Origin: Daphnia pulex
Lineage: Eukaryota; Arthropoda; Branchiopoda; Diplostraca; Daphniidae
Assembly (NCBI RefSeq): GCF_021134715.1
Contig: NC_060019.1
Location: 7,998,001 to 8,062,000 of the forward strand
DNA: 64,000 bases
Reading direction: 5' to 3'
A program made the position numbers and the translations under genes. This document shows positions 46,314 through 59,112 of the stretch, one piece after another (within the stretch, counting starts at the first letter, position 1; each line of letters begins with the position of its first letter). The notes beneath the pieces are model-generated. The model searched no databases, was not told the origin of the DNA, and saw only the letters and a list, made by a program, of their open reading frames with translations.

Positions 46314-48573
46314 ATGGATAGTAAATTTGCAGGTCGCTTTTCCGTCGTCGTTTTCATTTTGATAACCTTGACAACCGGGCTAATGAAAGCCCTTTTCCCT
46401 GCGGTGTACGATTTAATCGGATCTTCCTGTTTGGTGCTGGCAGGGTTGTCTGTGATAGCAATTTGCATTATTTACTGTGTGATCCCCAATATTCACTCCA
46501 ACTCTCGTGAGTATATATCGTTCACTTTCTTATATGTCTTCTGTTGTCAAATAATTCTTTATTAATTGATTTTCACAGTTTCCAACAAGTCAAAGGCTGA
46601 TTCTACACCAAGAACCAGTAAAGAAAGTCACACATACAATAATTGTAAGCCATCTCTTTATCTGCTATTTCCTAGTAAGAACTGTTCCTACCTGCTAAAA
46701 ATCGGATCACACGGTACAAAGCGCGAGTCATGCTCGAAAGTCGCGCAATTTTACCCAACTGTTAACTTCATTTTTCTTTGACGTATAATAACCTTGAAAA
46801 GTAAGTTATACTATCTGCAATTCTTAAGTCAGCAACACGCGATGGACATGATAGAAAGGGCGGGAAGGGCTATTTTGCGGCTATTTTTTTGTTTCATCAG
46901 TAAACAAACCTTCGTGAAAACAACCAATGAAACCATGCAGCAACGAGAGATATAATTTCACCTATGGCCTGCGACTGATGCATTTAAAAAAAATTAGGTT
47001 AGGCATACTGCTGTCTGTTGTTTTTTAACCTTCTCTCTACTTCTGAGAATGTTTTCTTTCAATGTTGCTTCAACGTATTGTGTGATACGTATGTCAACGT
47101 TTGTTCTCCCCCCCTTTTCTTGAGTCGAGACTAGTGTCGTCTTGCTTGCTACTCACTCACTCTCTTTTGTCTCAACAAAGAATGCAGTTCATTCTTTCTT
47201 AGCACCAAAGTGTTTCAACTAAACTAAAAGGTATTGCACCATAGTTTCTAATCTCAACAGGTTATGGGCCCAGAGATTGACGTTTATTTACCACTGTCGT
47301 ATTTATAATCTGTACAAGTTCCCCAGTTGAACGGAATACTCAATGACACCATTGAATGCCCAAGTTGGACGGAATACTCAATGCACCATTGAATGCCCAG
47401 TACACATTCTGGATGACAACAAATGCCCCTACATTTAATGTCGAGGGAAGATCAACAGAGCAAACACACCCACACTTGCTGTGCTATATGGTGACCGAAA
47501 AAGAGTCAAACGTCCCAAGTTGAAGAAAAAGCTAAACGAATTAAAAACAGAGTCAACGTGTACGCACTTTTACAATCTACTGAACAAACAAGAAAGAAAA
47601 ATGATAGCCAAAATTTTACTTGCTGAATCCATGTTTGATCATCGCGAATCTCAAGAGTAGGCCTAATGAGGACGTGAAATGGCTCTGTTTATTGCAGCAC
47701 AAACGTCGACGTCCTCACAACTCACATTCGCAAGACTTAGCCTATGTTCTTTCTCTGGTTTAAATAATCATGTTCTTGCCAATTGTCACGAGCGTAAACG
47801 CGAACAAGGTGAATCTCACGAATCTCAGCATGTAACAAACGCAAACCAAGTTCAAAAACCAAGAAATCTAAAGTAAAAATTGGATTTAGTCTAAATCAAA
47901 CATTGAATTATCGTTTCTCACGCTCCGTTCAGTTTAAGGGGTTGTGTTGTTTTTTAACCTTCTCTCTACTTCTGAGAATGTTTTCTTTCAATGTTGCTTC
48001 AACGTATTGTGTGATACGTATGTCAACGTTTGTTCTCCCCCCCTTTTCTTGAGTCGAGACTAGTGTCGTCTTGCTTGCTACTCACTCACTCTCTTTTGTC
48101 TCAACAAAGAATGCAGTTCATTCTTTCTTAGCACCAAAGTGTTTCAACTAAACTAAAAGGTATTGCACCATAGTTTCTAATCTCAACACTGTCCTTGTCT
48201 TTGTTGTTTAACCGTCTGGAGCCGATTTTCCCTATCCAGAATAATAAATTAGAATTAAATACTAGCAAATATAATTCAGAATGTGCGATAAATGGAAATA
48301 TCAAATATAACTTAATAACTAACGCACCCACTAAGGCTCGCACGCCCTTATTATTCAGTCATATTTAATAACCGTCACCGCATAATTACGCATGTTTTTA
48401 CTCTCCTGTCAGCACCCACCGCCTGAACCTATCACCATTGTGAGCGTATAAACGAAGTCGCAGAGTCAAGTAATTAACTTGTTTATCTTTTTTTACTTGC
48501 AGCTACGACGGTGTTGATGGAAGAGAAACCGCAATTGTTGGTGATTAACGGCGCAACATGTTTACACATGTAA
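46314..48573 (+). CDS. Small two-pass membrane protein, 109 aa, unrecognised
   Basis: Exons 46314-46506, 46579-46644 and 48503-48573 join in phase to 109 residues. Residues ~6-25 (GRFSVVVFILITLTTGLM) and ~36-58 (SSCLVLAGLSVIAICIIYCV) are strong membrane segments with a short loop. A Ser/Lys-rich tail follows (SNKSKADSTPRTSKES), and the C-terminus is LVINGATCLHM. No family recognised. The second intron is 1,858 nt, far longer than any other here, because it holds a complete LTR element. Without the third exon the frame would read on past 46644 to a stop at 46780, so the third exon is inferred from phase alone. Confidence 0.6.
47016..47259 (+). repeat. 5' LTR (244 bp)
   Basis: TG...CA ends with short inverted termini (TGTTG/CAACA). 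No difference from the right LTR was found on reading, which implies a recent insertion. Confidence 0.9.
47945..48188 (+). repeat. 3' LTR (244 bp)
   Basis: Direct copy of 47016-47259, followed by the second CTGTC target duplication. Confidence 0.9.
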
Positions 48574-49557
48574 ATAGCTTACTAGCTCACTCTTGATAGC
48601 CCTCACCTATGGACAAATACCAACGTTTTGTTAAGCGCGTTAGGTCGGTACCTCGCTAAAATTGTTAAACTGTATAAAACTGAAATACTGAAATATAGGC
48701 TACTCTTTTTGGATTTCTCGACTGCTCCATCAATTGTTTTTTTTTCAAAGAATTTTTGTTGCAGAATGTTGTTGTTGTTGTTGATGTTGTTGGCCAATGT
48801 GGGCCTTTCATTCGAGTACAAATAAAAATACATATGGAAGTAATGGGACATCGTTAGTTCACGTTATTTTAAAATTTGGTACTGTATAGATGGGGTAGTT
48901 CGGGACAAAGAATAAGGCGGAGCAGTAGGGGTAATGACCGGAGTCAACTTGAACACTCGAGTGACTGGAAAAGCAGAAAATCCCCAAAGATAAGTGCTGT
49001 CAAAAACTCAAAATAATAATTTAAAATAAGGAGCCATTGGGTGCCCACAAAGATTTTGTAATTTTTTTGTTTGTGAAAAGGTTTTTATCCCCGGGTCTTA
49101 CCTACCTTCAGGTGAGAAGCGAGGGCTTCCACGGATTTATCGGTCCGTCGAATCAAAATAGAAGGAAACAAAACCTTGGATATTGCGGAAACTATTTCTT
49201 TAGCTTTTATTTTTATTTTTTTGTTCTCCCACTAGATGGCGTTGGGGGAAAAATGAGCGGTAGAATAGTTACATATGGGGAATAGTAAAATACAAAACAA
49301 ATAAATATTAGCCCTCCCCCTAAATCGTTTTTAAAATGTTATGCAACACATCACGATCACTTCAATTTGGTTTATTTTATTCCTTCATTTTTTTCCATAT
49401 TTGGAAGACATACACACTATGAAATAATCGATATTTACTTTTAATTTTTAATATGCTTGAATGCTTCAACTAATAAAGGCTACACAGCCGTGGTTGTTTT
49501 AAATATTTAGAAATTCGTACTTTTCAATGTTTTCCATTTACATGTTGTTCATTTCTC
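48574..49557. other. Convergent 3' flanks of the membrane-protein and collagen genes
   Basis: No gene recognised. A minus-strand AATAAA (49371-49376) fits the collagen gene's poly(A) signal; a plus-strand aataaa occurs near 49300. Confidence 0.45.
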
Positions 49558-51273
49558 TTAAGCACGCTCCTCTTCTGACTCATTGTTATACGATTGAGCG
49601 GTAGTTTTATAACCTTGATGACGGCCAGCTTTCACAGGGCCGTATCCATCATGTCCGTCATGTCCGACAGATTCATATGTTTCAGGAACACCTGATGGGG
49701 ATCCAGTTGGCCCTTTCGGGCCAATGGGACCTCTTGCTCCTGGAGCACCAGTTTCCCCCTGTTTTCCAGAAGGTCCAATAGGGCCAATTGGTCCCGCTGG
49801 CCCCTTAGCTCCGGTTGCACCAGTTTCACCATCACGGCCAGTTTCTCCTTGTGGCCCAACAGGGCCGACAGGGCCTACTTCTCCGATGGGGCCAGGAAGC
49901 CCTTGTGGGCCAGCAATCCCGGATTCGCCTTGCGGTCCTTGAGGTCCTGTTTCGCCTTTTTCACCAATTGGACCCGGTGAACCATTCTCCCCAGATTTGC
50001 CATCATCTCCCTTAGGACCTGATTAATATTGACATTTATCAAATAAGATATTTTTAAAAAATGGTGCCATTGTTTGATATGTTGGACAAATGGACAGTCT
50101 TCAAATTAAACAAAATTTTACAAACCTGGAGATCCTGGAGCACCATCCTTTCCGTTTTTGCCTGGAGCACCTGGTAAGCCGTTGAGACCATCTTTCCCAG
50201 GTAAACCAGCTTCACCGTTAACTCCATTGGGGCCAATTGGTCCCTGTGGCCCAGCTTGTTTGCTCGGAGCACCGGGAAGACCGTCCTTGCCAGGAGTTCC
50301 CGGGGATCCAGAAATTCCATTTTCTCCTTTAGCACCTTTAGCGCCGTTGAATCCTGGAGACCCGTTTTTACCAGATAAACCTTGAGGACCCACTGGACCG
50401 ATTGGGCCGACTTCACCAACGGGACCTGGAGCGCCTGGAGCGCCATCTTTTCCAGGAGCACCTGGAGCACCTGCTGGCCCAGGAATCTTGGACGGTATGC
50501 TTTGACCTGGTGCACCCGTTTCACCCTTCTCTCCTTGCGGACCAGTCAATCCTGGTTTTCCGTCATTTCCAGGAGCACCTGGAGCACCTACAAAGCCTGG
50601 TTGTCCGTTTATTCCTGGTTCTCCTTTACTTCCATTAGATCCTGGTAGACCGCGGGCTCCTGGAGCTCCATCGTTTCCTCGGGCACCTGTCAAACCCTGA
50701 CTTCCAGGGGTTCCATTAGAACCGGGCTGGCCTTTAGGTCCAGTAGAACCAGGAGCTCCGGGTGATCCCTGATCTCCAGTGTCTCCCTTCTGTCCGGCTG
50801 GACCTACTGCTCCAATTGGGCCTGGAGCTCCTGGGACTGGGACAAATTTTGCATCTGCGCCTGGGGCACCAGCCGGTCCTTGTTTTCCAGAAGGTCCGAT
50901 AGGTCCCGTTAACCAAGGAAGGTAACTGAAAGAAGTACATTTTTCTTTAGTTGGGTTTGTTGTCTTTTAATGATGTGTTTATTAATACTTACCGCAGAAA
51001 ACTGGCCCATTGTCTTTGGATTTCGTCATTTTCATATTTGTTTGCAGATATAATAGGATTCAAAGCTGCCCATTGTTCATCGGTATATTGGGCAACTACT
51101 TGTGAACGCTGTTCAAAAATGCCATATTGAGGTGGAGCAGCTAGTGCCGCTGCCAAGAGGATAGATAAAATAGCCTAAAAATAGGGAAATGGTTTGGGTA
51201 TAAATGTTGCAAATTAGTCGTCTACCTCCAAGTAAAATAAAACGTTTGTTAATTAAGTTACCGTTGTTTTCAT
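49558..51273 (-). CDS. Secreted collagen-like (Gly-X-Y) protein, 484 aa
   Basis: Exons 51262-51273, 50993-51174, 50126-50925 and 49558-50018 (minus strand), in phase. The 12-nt first coding exon plus the next give a signal peptide ([19 protein letters not shown]). A short unique segment follows ([20 protein letters not shown], ending ASFLRYLPW), then about 375 residues of Gly-X-Y triplets broken by small interruptions ([17 protein letters not shown]). The C-terminal tail is non-collagenous, Tyr/Gly/Glu-rich and ends SEEERA. It has no fibrillar C-propeptide or NC1 domain, so it is a short secreted collagen-like protein, perhaps of mucus, peritrophic matrix or cuticle. The role is not shown by the sequence. 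Confidence 0.88.
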
Positions 51274-54200
51274 TGCGCTTTCTTATGAAATCTGCCGTTT
51301 CCGTTGATGCAGCTGTTTATCTTTAAATTCAAAATGATTTTGTTTTAGCAAACAATCACGTTCGTAAGAGTTTATTAAATAAGGATATTTAATAAATTTT
51401 ACCTTTTTTATTTTCTGTAGAACCTACGTTGTTCCCTAATCCACCTCTTAATGGTGAATGGTGAACATCGACTGCTGATCTTTTCTTTTTAAACTGTAGC
51501 TCGCCTCTCAAAGAATTTCAACAATCACTTCAAATTCCAGTAAAACCTGTCTATAAGTAGTAAAGGTTATAGATCATTTATACTTCTGTAGCGATATACT
51601 GTACAGTCAACCACAATTTTCGTCGGACCCGGCCAGACGTTCTCTTATTCTCCCCATCAAGTGAAAGGAGGGCCGGTACCTCGCCACCCCAGTTTCGTGG
51701 GACAATAACACGATAAAATATACATGTGGATAAAGCTGACAAACCCGATCAACCACACCCGATGTTATCCTGGCAGCTTTCATCATACCTAGTTTTTTAA
51801 GCGATGGGTTGGCAATTTCAGACGACGCTGTGAGAGATTACCAATTTAAACTTCCCAGAAACATTCAAATTTTTCAGTAAATTGATGGTATTTCATTAAA
51901 CCTCTAAAAGCAATGACATCCCTAGCTCTCCATATCATATACTTGATACAGTTTTAGCCATATCAACAATGGCTTCTTTACCATTTAAATTGACAACTTT
52001 AACCTAATTTACATTTTACGCTGATGTCACTCTCCCATGCACATCAAGGATCAAGGACATTAGAGAGATCAAACATGTTTATTTTCTCTAAAACTAAACC
52101 AAATTGAACTTTTTTTTTGAGGGGGGACTAATTCCTTCAACTTATTCGGTTATTCCTTTATCGTTTTTCAGCGGTTTGGATTTTGAGGGAAGAATTTAAT
52201 TTTTTTTTCATTTATAATTTCTATCGATATCGTATCGTATCGTAAGCATGCTGATTCGCTGATTAGAAGAAAATTGGACAAGTGTCGTCTGCTGCTTTCG
52301 TTTAGTTTAAAATTTCGAAAAAGTCAGAGACAAAGAACAAGATTTGTTTTTGATAACCGTCATACTCCATGCTGTTTAGCGGGTAAATATATTAAACTAA
52401 GAATAGAAATAGAATGATTCTAAGAGTTATAGGAAGAGTTGTTTAAAAATAGTGAAATGTTAGTTCCTGACTAGCATTTATCATGTGATTGGCTGATTGC
52501 CCTGTCGATGCATGGCAGTTTGTTTGTAGGCTACTATGTAACATTTTTCTTTTCTGCAGATTTGAGGCCAGAGCCAGCCATCATAACCACACAATGTGAA
52601 AGCTTTTATTTTGCAGGTGTTAACCTGTCACCAGCAAAAATCTCATGATCATCGCTTGGGTATAATGATTTCTTTTACTTTAATTGAACTGTGACCTGCT
52701 AGATATTTAATGCTGCATTGCTGCATTATCTGCATCAATGCATTGTATTACTAGTAAACCTTTCATTCTCTCATTTGTTAAAAATTAGGGATTACCCAGT
52801 GTCTCATTTTCAACTTTTCTTGACTTTTGTTTCTGTCAATGATATTTTTTCGTAACCCATTTTCTATTTTTTTTTTAGATAAAAAGCATCCCATTGCATT
52901 GGAATGCATTATCAATCGAGTTACGGATATCTCTTTTCCCCCTTTCTTGAAATGTCCTCGTGTACGTCCATGTGAATGTGGGTGTATTTTCACACCCTTT
53001 TGCCTTTTACCCTATCCTGTCTGGTGTAATTGAACTCTTCAGCGGATGGATGGAGCAACTGGAGATGCCTGGCTGTATTTCCCAGGCACAAAGGTAGGAT
53101 CAAATTGAACTTCCTTTTTGACAATTTTTGGTGGCGTGTTGATTATAAATCGTTACGTAGTCATGGGGGGGGGGGTATGTTTATTCCTGAGCTAGGCGAC
53201 TGTTTTCTCTCTCCGTTTTTGTTTTTTCTCAGTAAGGGTAAATTCACTAAAAATCCCATTTGTCGAACGACTGCAGATCATGCTCGGTTTTGTAGAATCT
53301 CACAACTTTTTAACCATCACATTTTGAAAATATTTGAAGTTCTTTAAACACTTTAAGCAAAATGCAACAAGAACATTTTTGACTAAGAGGGACCTGCCAC
53401 CACACAGGCAATTTTTCCTCGTTACCTATATGGAACTGCTCCAGGTGAATTTGATGCTAAAGTGAAATTGATGCTGCAGCATCAATCGGTATTATTCCGG
53501 CATGCCCATGCCATTGCGGCGCATTGCGGCTGCCCGACTCGGAAAATCTCGGCACCGTTGAGCATTTACTGTAAATGATGTCAAGCTTAATTTTATATTT
53601 TATCGTCAATTATTACGTAACAATTGAGGGCAAGATATAGCCCTAAAAAGAAATCAGTTATATGTCCTATGTATTCGTTCTTTTCTGTTTCCTCTTAGGA
53701 TAAGACAATCAAAAGAAAGCACGAATTTTTAACAGAAAACTTAAAATTTTTAACAATAAAGGCTTATGTATAAAAATAGTTCTTACTTTTACCCGAAATT
53801 AAATGCAAAAGAAATTCAATTCTTTTAAATTTTAACTAATAAGCGATTTTTTTTATGAGGATATATATAATTTTGTATAGGAATGCAGGGAAAACAGAAC
53901 AACACAATGGTGCTGAAAAAAATCTGCAACTCAAGTGGAAAAACGACTAAAGCCATGTCTTGTACAGCAGTTTGTGTCATGCAAATTTAACTGGAAGGGA
54001 ATGTGTAGCTGTCATATCTGTTAAAATCCATTAAGCGTTTACGCTTGAGTGCAAATTTCCATCATACTTTTCATCCGGGTATTTCCACTTGAGCGCCGTA
54101 TTCACAAAAAAACCTATGCATAACACAATCATAATTTTAAATTGCTGCATTGAAAGAGAATCTCATTTCAATTTCAAGCTCAACAAGTCTACGCATTTAA

Positions 54201-57200
54201 ATACGCACAAATAGATTATTCTATATGGTCAGAGATAGCTGAATAACCGGATATCACTTTTGTACAAGTAAAACTGGATTTCCACATTTTTCCTTCCAAA
54301 TTTGGTAATCACCAAGTGATCCATTCTTTGAAATCGCGCCTCTTTTAGAAGTAGTACAAGTCTAAAGATCATTGCGTCATACGGCGCCATATTCGCACAT
54401 AAATTGTGCCATTTATATGAAAATCTTTTTTAATGCTGTGATGAGACCCGTCTGTATGTAAGAGATATAAGATTAATAATAATCCAAATATCTACTTGGC
54501 TTGTTAAGAATCTATCCATTTACGCGTAAACCGCGTCGAAAAAATCGCGTCTTAAAATTGAGTTAATACCTAATTTATTTGTATAAAAGTAACTGAACAA
54601 GAAAGCGCAAAAAAAATTTATAAATATAAACAAATAAGGAGAAATTTTTTATCGCCAGCAGATGCTGGAAAATCCAAATTTCAAGAAGTTTGGGTGTTTT
54701 ACTTAAAGTTCAGATGCTTGAAGGCCCGTGTCCGTAGGGACCGTTTTCAGGTGTCTTTCATCTACTACAGACCATAGCAGTTCACAGCCCAGCAAGACTG
54801 CGACCAAGAGTGAGCCTATCAAATAGCCTGTGCTGTGTCCTGGGTGTCCTTATCATCATTCTTCTTTTTGTTTGACTGCAAATCCGTGCTAATCCCACAA
54901 GCAGCATTAAACTTAGAAACTCGTAATGTATTAAAGATATTTTCATTTTTCAAATCGTCTCTTTATAGAATTATAAAACGAGCTCTGCTGGTTGCTGGCT
55001 CATTTTTTAAAATATAGCTTAGAATATTCCTACTGATTCTTTTGCGATATTACTGATCAAAGGTGAAAATGAAGTTCTCTAGAATTGGTGAATTTTTTGT
55101 AGGGCCAAAATTGACTTGAACGCACGCATACCGTGGTAATTTATTTTATAGCTAATAATTTGAATCAGCACATTTCTTTTTTTTTTCTTTTTTTCTTTTT
55201 GCTTTTCTTTCTTTCATGTGATGTTGAAAAGAAATTTGATGTACCAGTACCACAACAATTCGTGATTGAAACAAGTGAAATGCTACTAATCAAAATTTTC
55301 TGTTTCGTGATGATCGGTGATGATAATATGACCCAATTAAAAAATGACGAGAAATCACTATTTGTTCGTGGTTTCTCGTCTCATCTCTTTTGGAACTTTC
55401 ACAAATGTCAGATCTAACGAGAAAAGCCAGTAAGTTGTTATCATCGGGTGTTTTACTTTCGTTTTAATTGGTCTGTCGGGTTTACCGTATTCTTATTATG
55501 TTTCCGATCTTGATATTCATTTATTGAAAAGTATCAATAATGATGACGCATACGGTGAAGCATAACGTTACACAATATTGACATAGGACCAAACGGTCCA
55601 AATATGGTCATCTCGAAAATTATAGGTTACAATGTGAAATGAGAGCTTCTATAAAATTTAGGCGCGGCACAGTGTAGGGCACACTTATATCCTTGAAATT
55701 AGAAACAGCAATATGTTTACAAACAACCGACTGTGTATAAATGTGGTCACGCCACTCCACGTTGAATTGGCTCCTCCCACATTTGCACTCCTTTCAATTT
55801 TTGGGTTCTTTGGCAAAGCAAAAGTATACGGTGCATACATTTGTCTGTGTGACAACAATTCTTAACTTGGAAATAGCCATTGTAAATTGCCGGGATCTTG
55901 TATGCGTCACACGTGTTATTTTCCGGTTCTTGTTCAGAGCAGCCATTCAAGTTTTAAAAATAATCCAGACTGCTAAATACTTTTTGAATCTAAAATACAG
56001 AAAATGCAATACGAAATACAATTTTGCTATAAAAAAAAACAGACAGTGAATGGTGTAAACGAGTTTCTTCGGACTGATATGGCAAGCCGCGTTCGTGCCA
56101 CTTTTCTTACGTTTAAAAAAAAAGTGTCTAGGACGGCTTGTCAAAATTCCACCTTTACGAAATGCAATAAAATTAAACTCAATTCTAGAAAATGAAACCT
56201 TGCTACGTGTGACAAACAATAACCCGAATTGGTGTTATATGGCGGATGCAAATTAGTGTGATATAGTGTGATATAAAGAATATCGTTCGTGTCAAAAAAG
56301 AGTTTCGCTGTTTTATTATCCGAACTTATATAATTATAACAATAGGATGCAAATGATTGAATAACGTAAACGAATTGATCGCTTATTTCAGTTTCAGTTT
56401 CATTTCAAAGATTAAGCAAAAGGTCATTTTGCTTTGGAAAAGACTACAAAATCGGTGGAATGACGTTAATTTGTTAATTTGTTGTCTGCTGAGCCAGTCT
56501 GAACTTTCACGTGCAGCGGTGATGTCGTTGGGTCCACTTAGGAAAAAAAAAAGTTGTGCGTCATAGTGGCCAAAGTGAGAGTCCAGTGACCGCTATCAAT
56601 GCTTGTGTTTTTGTTTTTGGAAAACAACTTAACATGCAGATTTATGCAGACATTTAAGCTTGACGATATATGGATAGTTAGGCTAATTGTTTGTGAAACC
56701 AGTTAGTTATAAATGGCATTTGTTTGTTTCTTTTTTTTTCTTTTTTTAATTACACTTTTTGGAACTTTACTTACTAAAATCTTGCAGAACGTATTATTTG
56801 TGTTTATGGGTCTACAATAGGCCCATATAAGTTTTCTAAATTCAAAGAGCCTGTGCCTATCTATCTAATTTATATGATGTAGTGCTCTTGTTGAAATCCT
56901 AGTTCTAATTGTCATTCTAGTTTCTATTTCTTTAAGGATTGCACACAGGATGTCTCTTTTAATTTGCTGAAGTATCTGCCTTGATAACATTGAAGATTTC
57001 CTCTCCGATTTATCTGATAATAACACAACACTTCTTGAATAAAAGCGTCTGTTGTGTTCAAAATAAATTCCGCAAATTTGCTGAATTTCGATCGAAACAA
57101 ATTGAATCTCCTCATTTTGTACCAACGAAAAAATTGCGATAGATACGTGTGAATTGCCATCTATCCCCTACTTCTTTCTTTTTTCTCGGTGCCAAATTAA

Positions 57201-59112
57201 ATCATTTAAGATTTAAAAAAAAAAGCCGTAAACCTGAAGGATTGTACTATATTTTGTATAAGGTAGCAGTATGGACAAGCCAATCGTTTTTAATGTACGG
57301 GAGAATAGAGCACAGACGCGCGTCTTCGAGAGCTTCAACTCACGCTATCCCAGCAATATAAGACTGTAGCAGGAAACACGCCTCATGTAGCCTGGCCTAT
57401 ATGTTCTAACGTCAATGAAGAATGCGAAGCCGGGGCAGGACGGATAGGAGGAGTAGCCAAGGAAAAAATAAAGGAGCTCTATACACACAGAGGCTGGTCC
57501 TTGTAGAGGAAACTCTACGAGTAAAATAGAAAAGGACGTTGAAGCAGTCACGATTTGTTTTGAGTCTTAGCAGTTCGCTTACTCAACGAGACTTGTTCGG
57601 CAGTGGCGCAATATAGTGTTCAAGTTAACTTAATATGTGCAGTTCGGGCTTCATGTAGACTTACTGTTCGAATAAAGGATTTTCTAATGACGGTGATTCC
57701 TACAGACGTTTAGCGACGTTCGAAAAGCAAAGAAGACTGAGAAGTCGTTGTAGAGTGACCAGCAGCAGTTAAAAGTTAATTGAGTTCAATTTAGTTTTGG
57801 TCTATTAGTAAACAGCATCCACGGAAATCGTAGTGTAACCTACTCAAAGTGATCTACTGACATTCATGAATTAATGACCGAAATTATGAAACGTCTAACT
57901 TGTAAGGTAAAATTTAATTCACTTGTGTACCGTCCAAAATTATTTCAAAGTCCTCCATGCGTTATTTTTTTTCCTGAATTAAAAGATGAAATATGCGGAA
58001 GTATTTCATGTATAAGTGTATAACTGCTGTGTGTGCATGTTAATTTAATAATAACTTCCTTGCTATTGATTTGGTATAGTCCTAAATGTGTTCCTGCGTG
58101 CATGATTAAGTAAAATTTGCAGTACGCAATGTGTATAGAAAGTATTTTAAGTACGATGATTTTTTTTTCTCAGTACAGTTACGTTAATAGTTTTGCATTC
58201 TATAATTTGTTTTGCACGGTATTATCTCGTTGCTATTAATTTAGAAATAAAATACGTAATAGATACAACAACATGTACCGGCCGGGTATTCCAACATTAC
58301 GCGATGATGCTGCATTGAGCAACGCAATAAACTGGAAATAAATCAACGAGAAATGGGAGGTTGCACAAAGGAAGTGGTGATCATAGCCCAATTTATGACT
58401 GGATGGGAAAGAAAACTTAACGAAGCCTTCTCATCTTAAGTGGCCCGTTGATGTCTGTGATGGGATCAATCTATGCGGGAAACAGCTGATCACTCGAGAT
58501 CTACTATGACTCCTATATAGCTTTCCAGCCCACCTACTTATAGGCCAGCAGTGGTTACTTTTTTTTGTGTGTTTGCTAGTAAACAACAACCAATTCAATC
58601 CGCGAAGGCTATACACAATTTGTTTCACTATTTTCAAATGCGGGTTTAGGTTTCCCAACTAGCCTTTAGTTAAAAACATGCTGTCTCGATTTATTTAACT
58701 ACAACAATCGCTTATTTTCGTTATCTTTTGGAATTCTAGATTTACTTACTCCGAATGACGTAATCCGCTGAGGCGCGAATAATTCTGTTTTTGAATTTCT
58801 ACACATACATACACACAATCATCGCTTACAAAAAAAAATACTTCAATCTCAGGTAATATACTTATTCTTGTCTCCGTGTTTAAACGAGTCCTCTATCTGT
58901 AAACGAATCTACCCAATCCTATCCTGGAAACCAATCCATCACTTTGACCATTTGACTGTCTTGGCGGAACTCGGATGACGCAATGATTTGACAGGATATA
59001 ATACTGTTTTGTACTATTATAGCTGGGCCAAAATAACATGATTTAATTACCAATTAACTTTTAATTATCTTTCAAAATGATTGATGTAGGGCATAGGTAC
59101 TACTGAGCGACA
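51274..59112. other. Gene-poor region, 7.8 kb
   Basis: I see no conserved protein, RNA gene or transposon with defined ends. It holds T-rich microsatellite-like runs (e.g. 55175-55215), a short TATCG tandem with a DRE-like TATCGATA at about 52223, a poly-G run at 53165, and one strong hairpin (55346-55380). The AGAG/GAGA-rich 57380-57800 could contain a non-coding first exon of the SLC22 gene, without proof. Confidence 0.4.
55346..55380 (+). other. 13-bp hairpin, 9-nt loop
   Basis: GACGAGAAATCAC and GTGGTTTCTCGTC pair over 13 bp with a single wobble around the loop tatttgttc. No gene assigned. Confidence 0.5.

Larger units (their letters stand above)
47016..48188 (+). mobile_element. Copia-type miniature LTR element (TRIM-like), 1,173 bp
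   Basis: Two 244-bp direct repeats (47016-47259 and 47945-48188), identical by eye, start TGTTG and end CAACA. They flank a 685-bp interior. A 5-bp target duplication CTGTC lies at 47011-47015 and 48189-48193. Directly after the left LTR, GGTTATGGGCCCAG (47260) matches the anticodon-arm 'half-tRNA' initiator-Met primer site used by copia. A short purine run (aagggg) precedes the right LTR. There is no protease, integrase or RT frame, so it moves, if at all, with help in trans. It lies in intron 2 of the membrane-protein gene, in the same orientation. Confidence 0.9.

Noticed and set aside
50158-50648. Plus-strand ORFs rich in Pro/Gly opposite the collagen gene
   Set aside because: They are antisense shadows of the Gly-X-Y repeat, whose codon pattern leaves other frames open.
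55133-55414. 94-codon ORF with Phe-rich start
   Set aside because: The Phe run comes from a T-rich microsatellite; no splice or family support.
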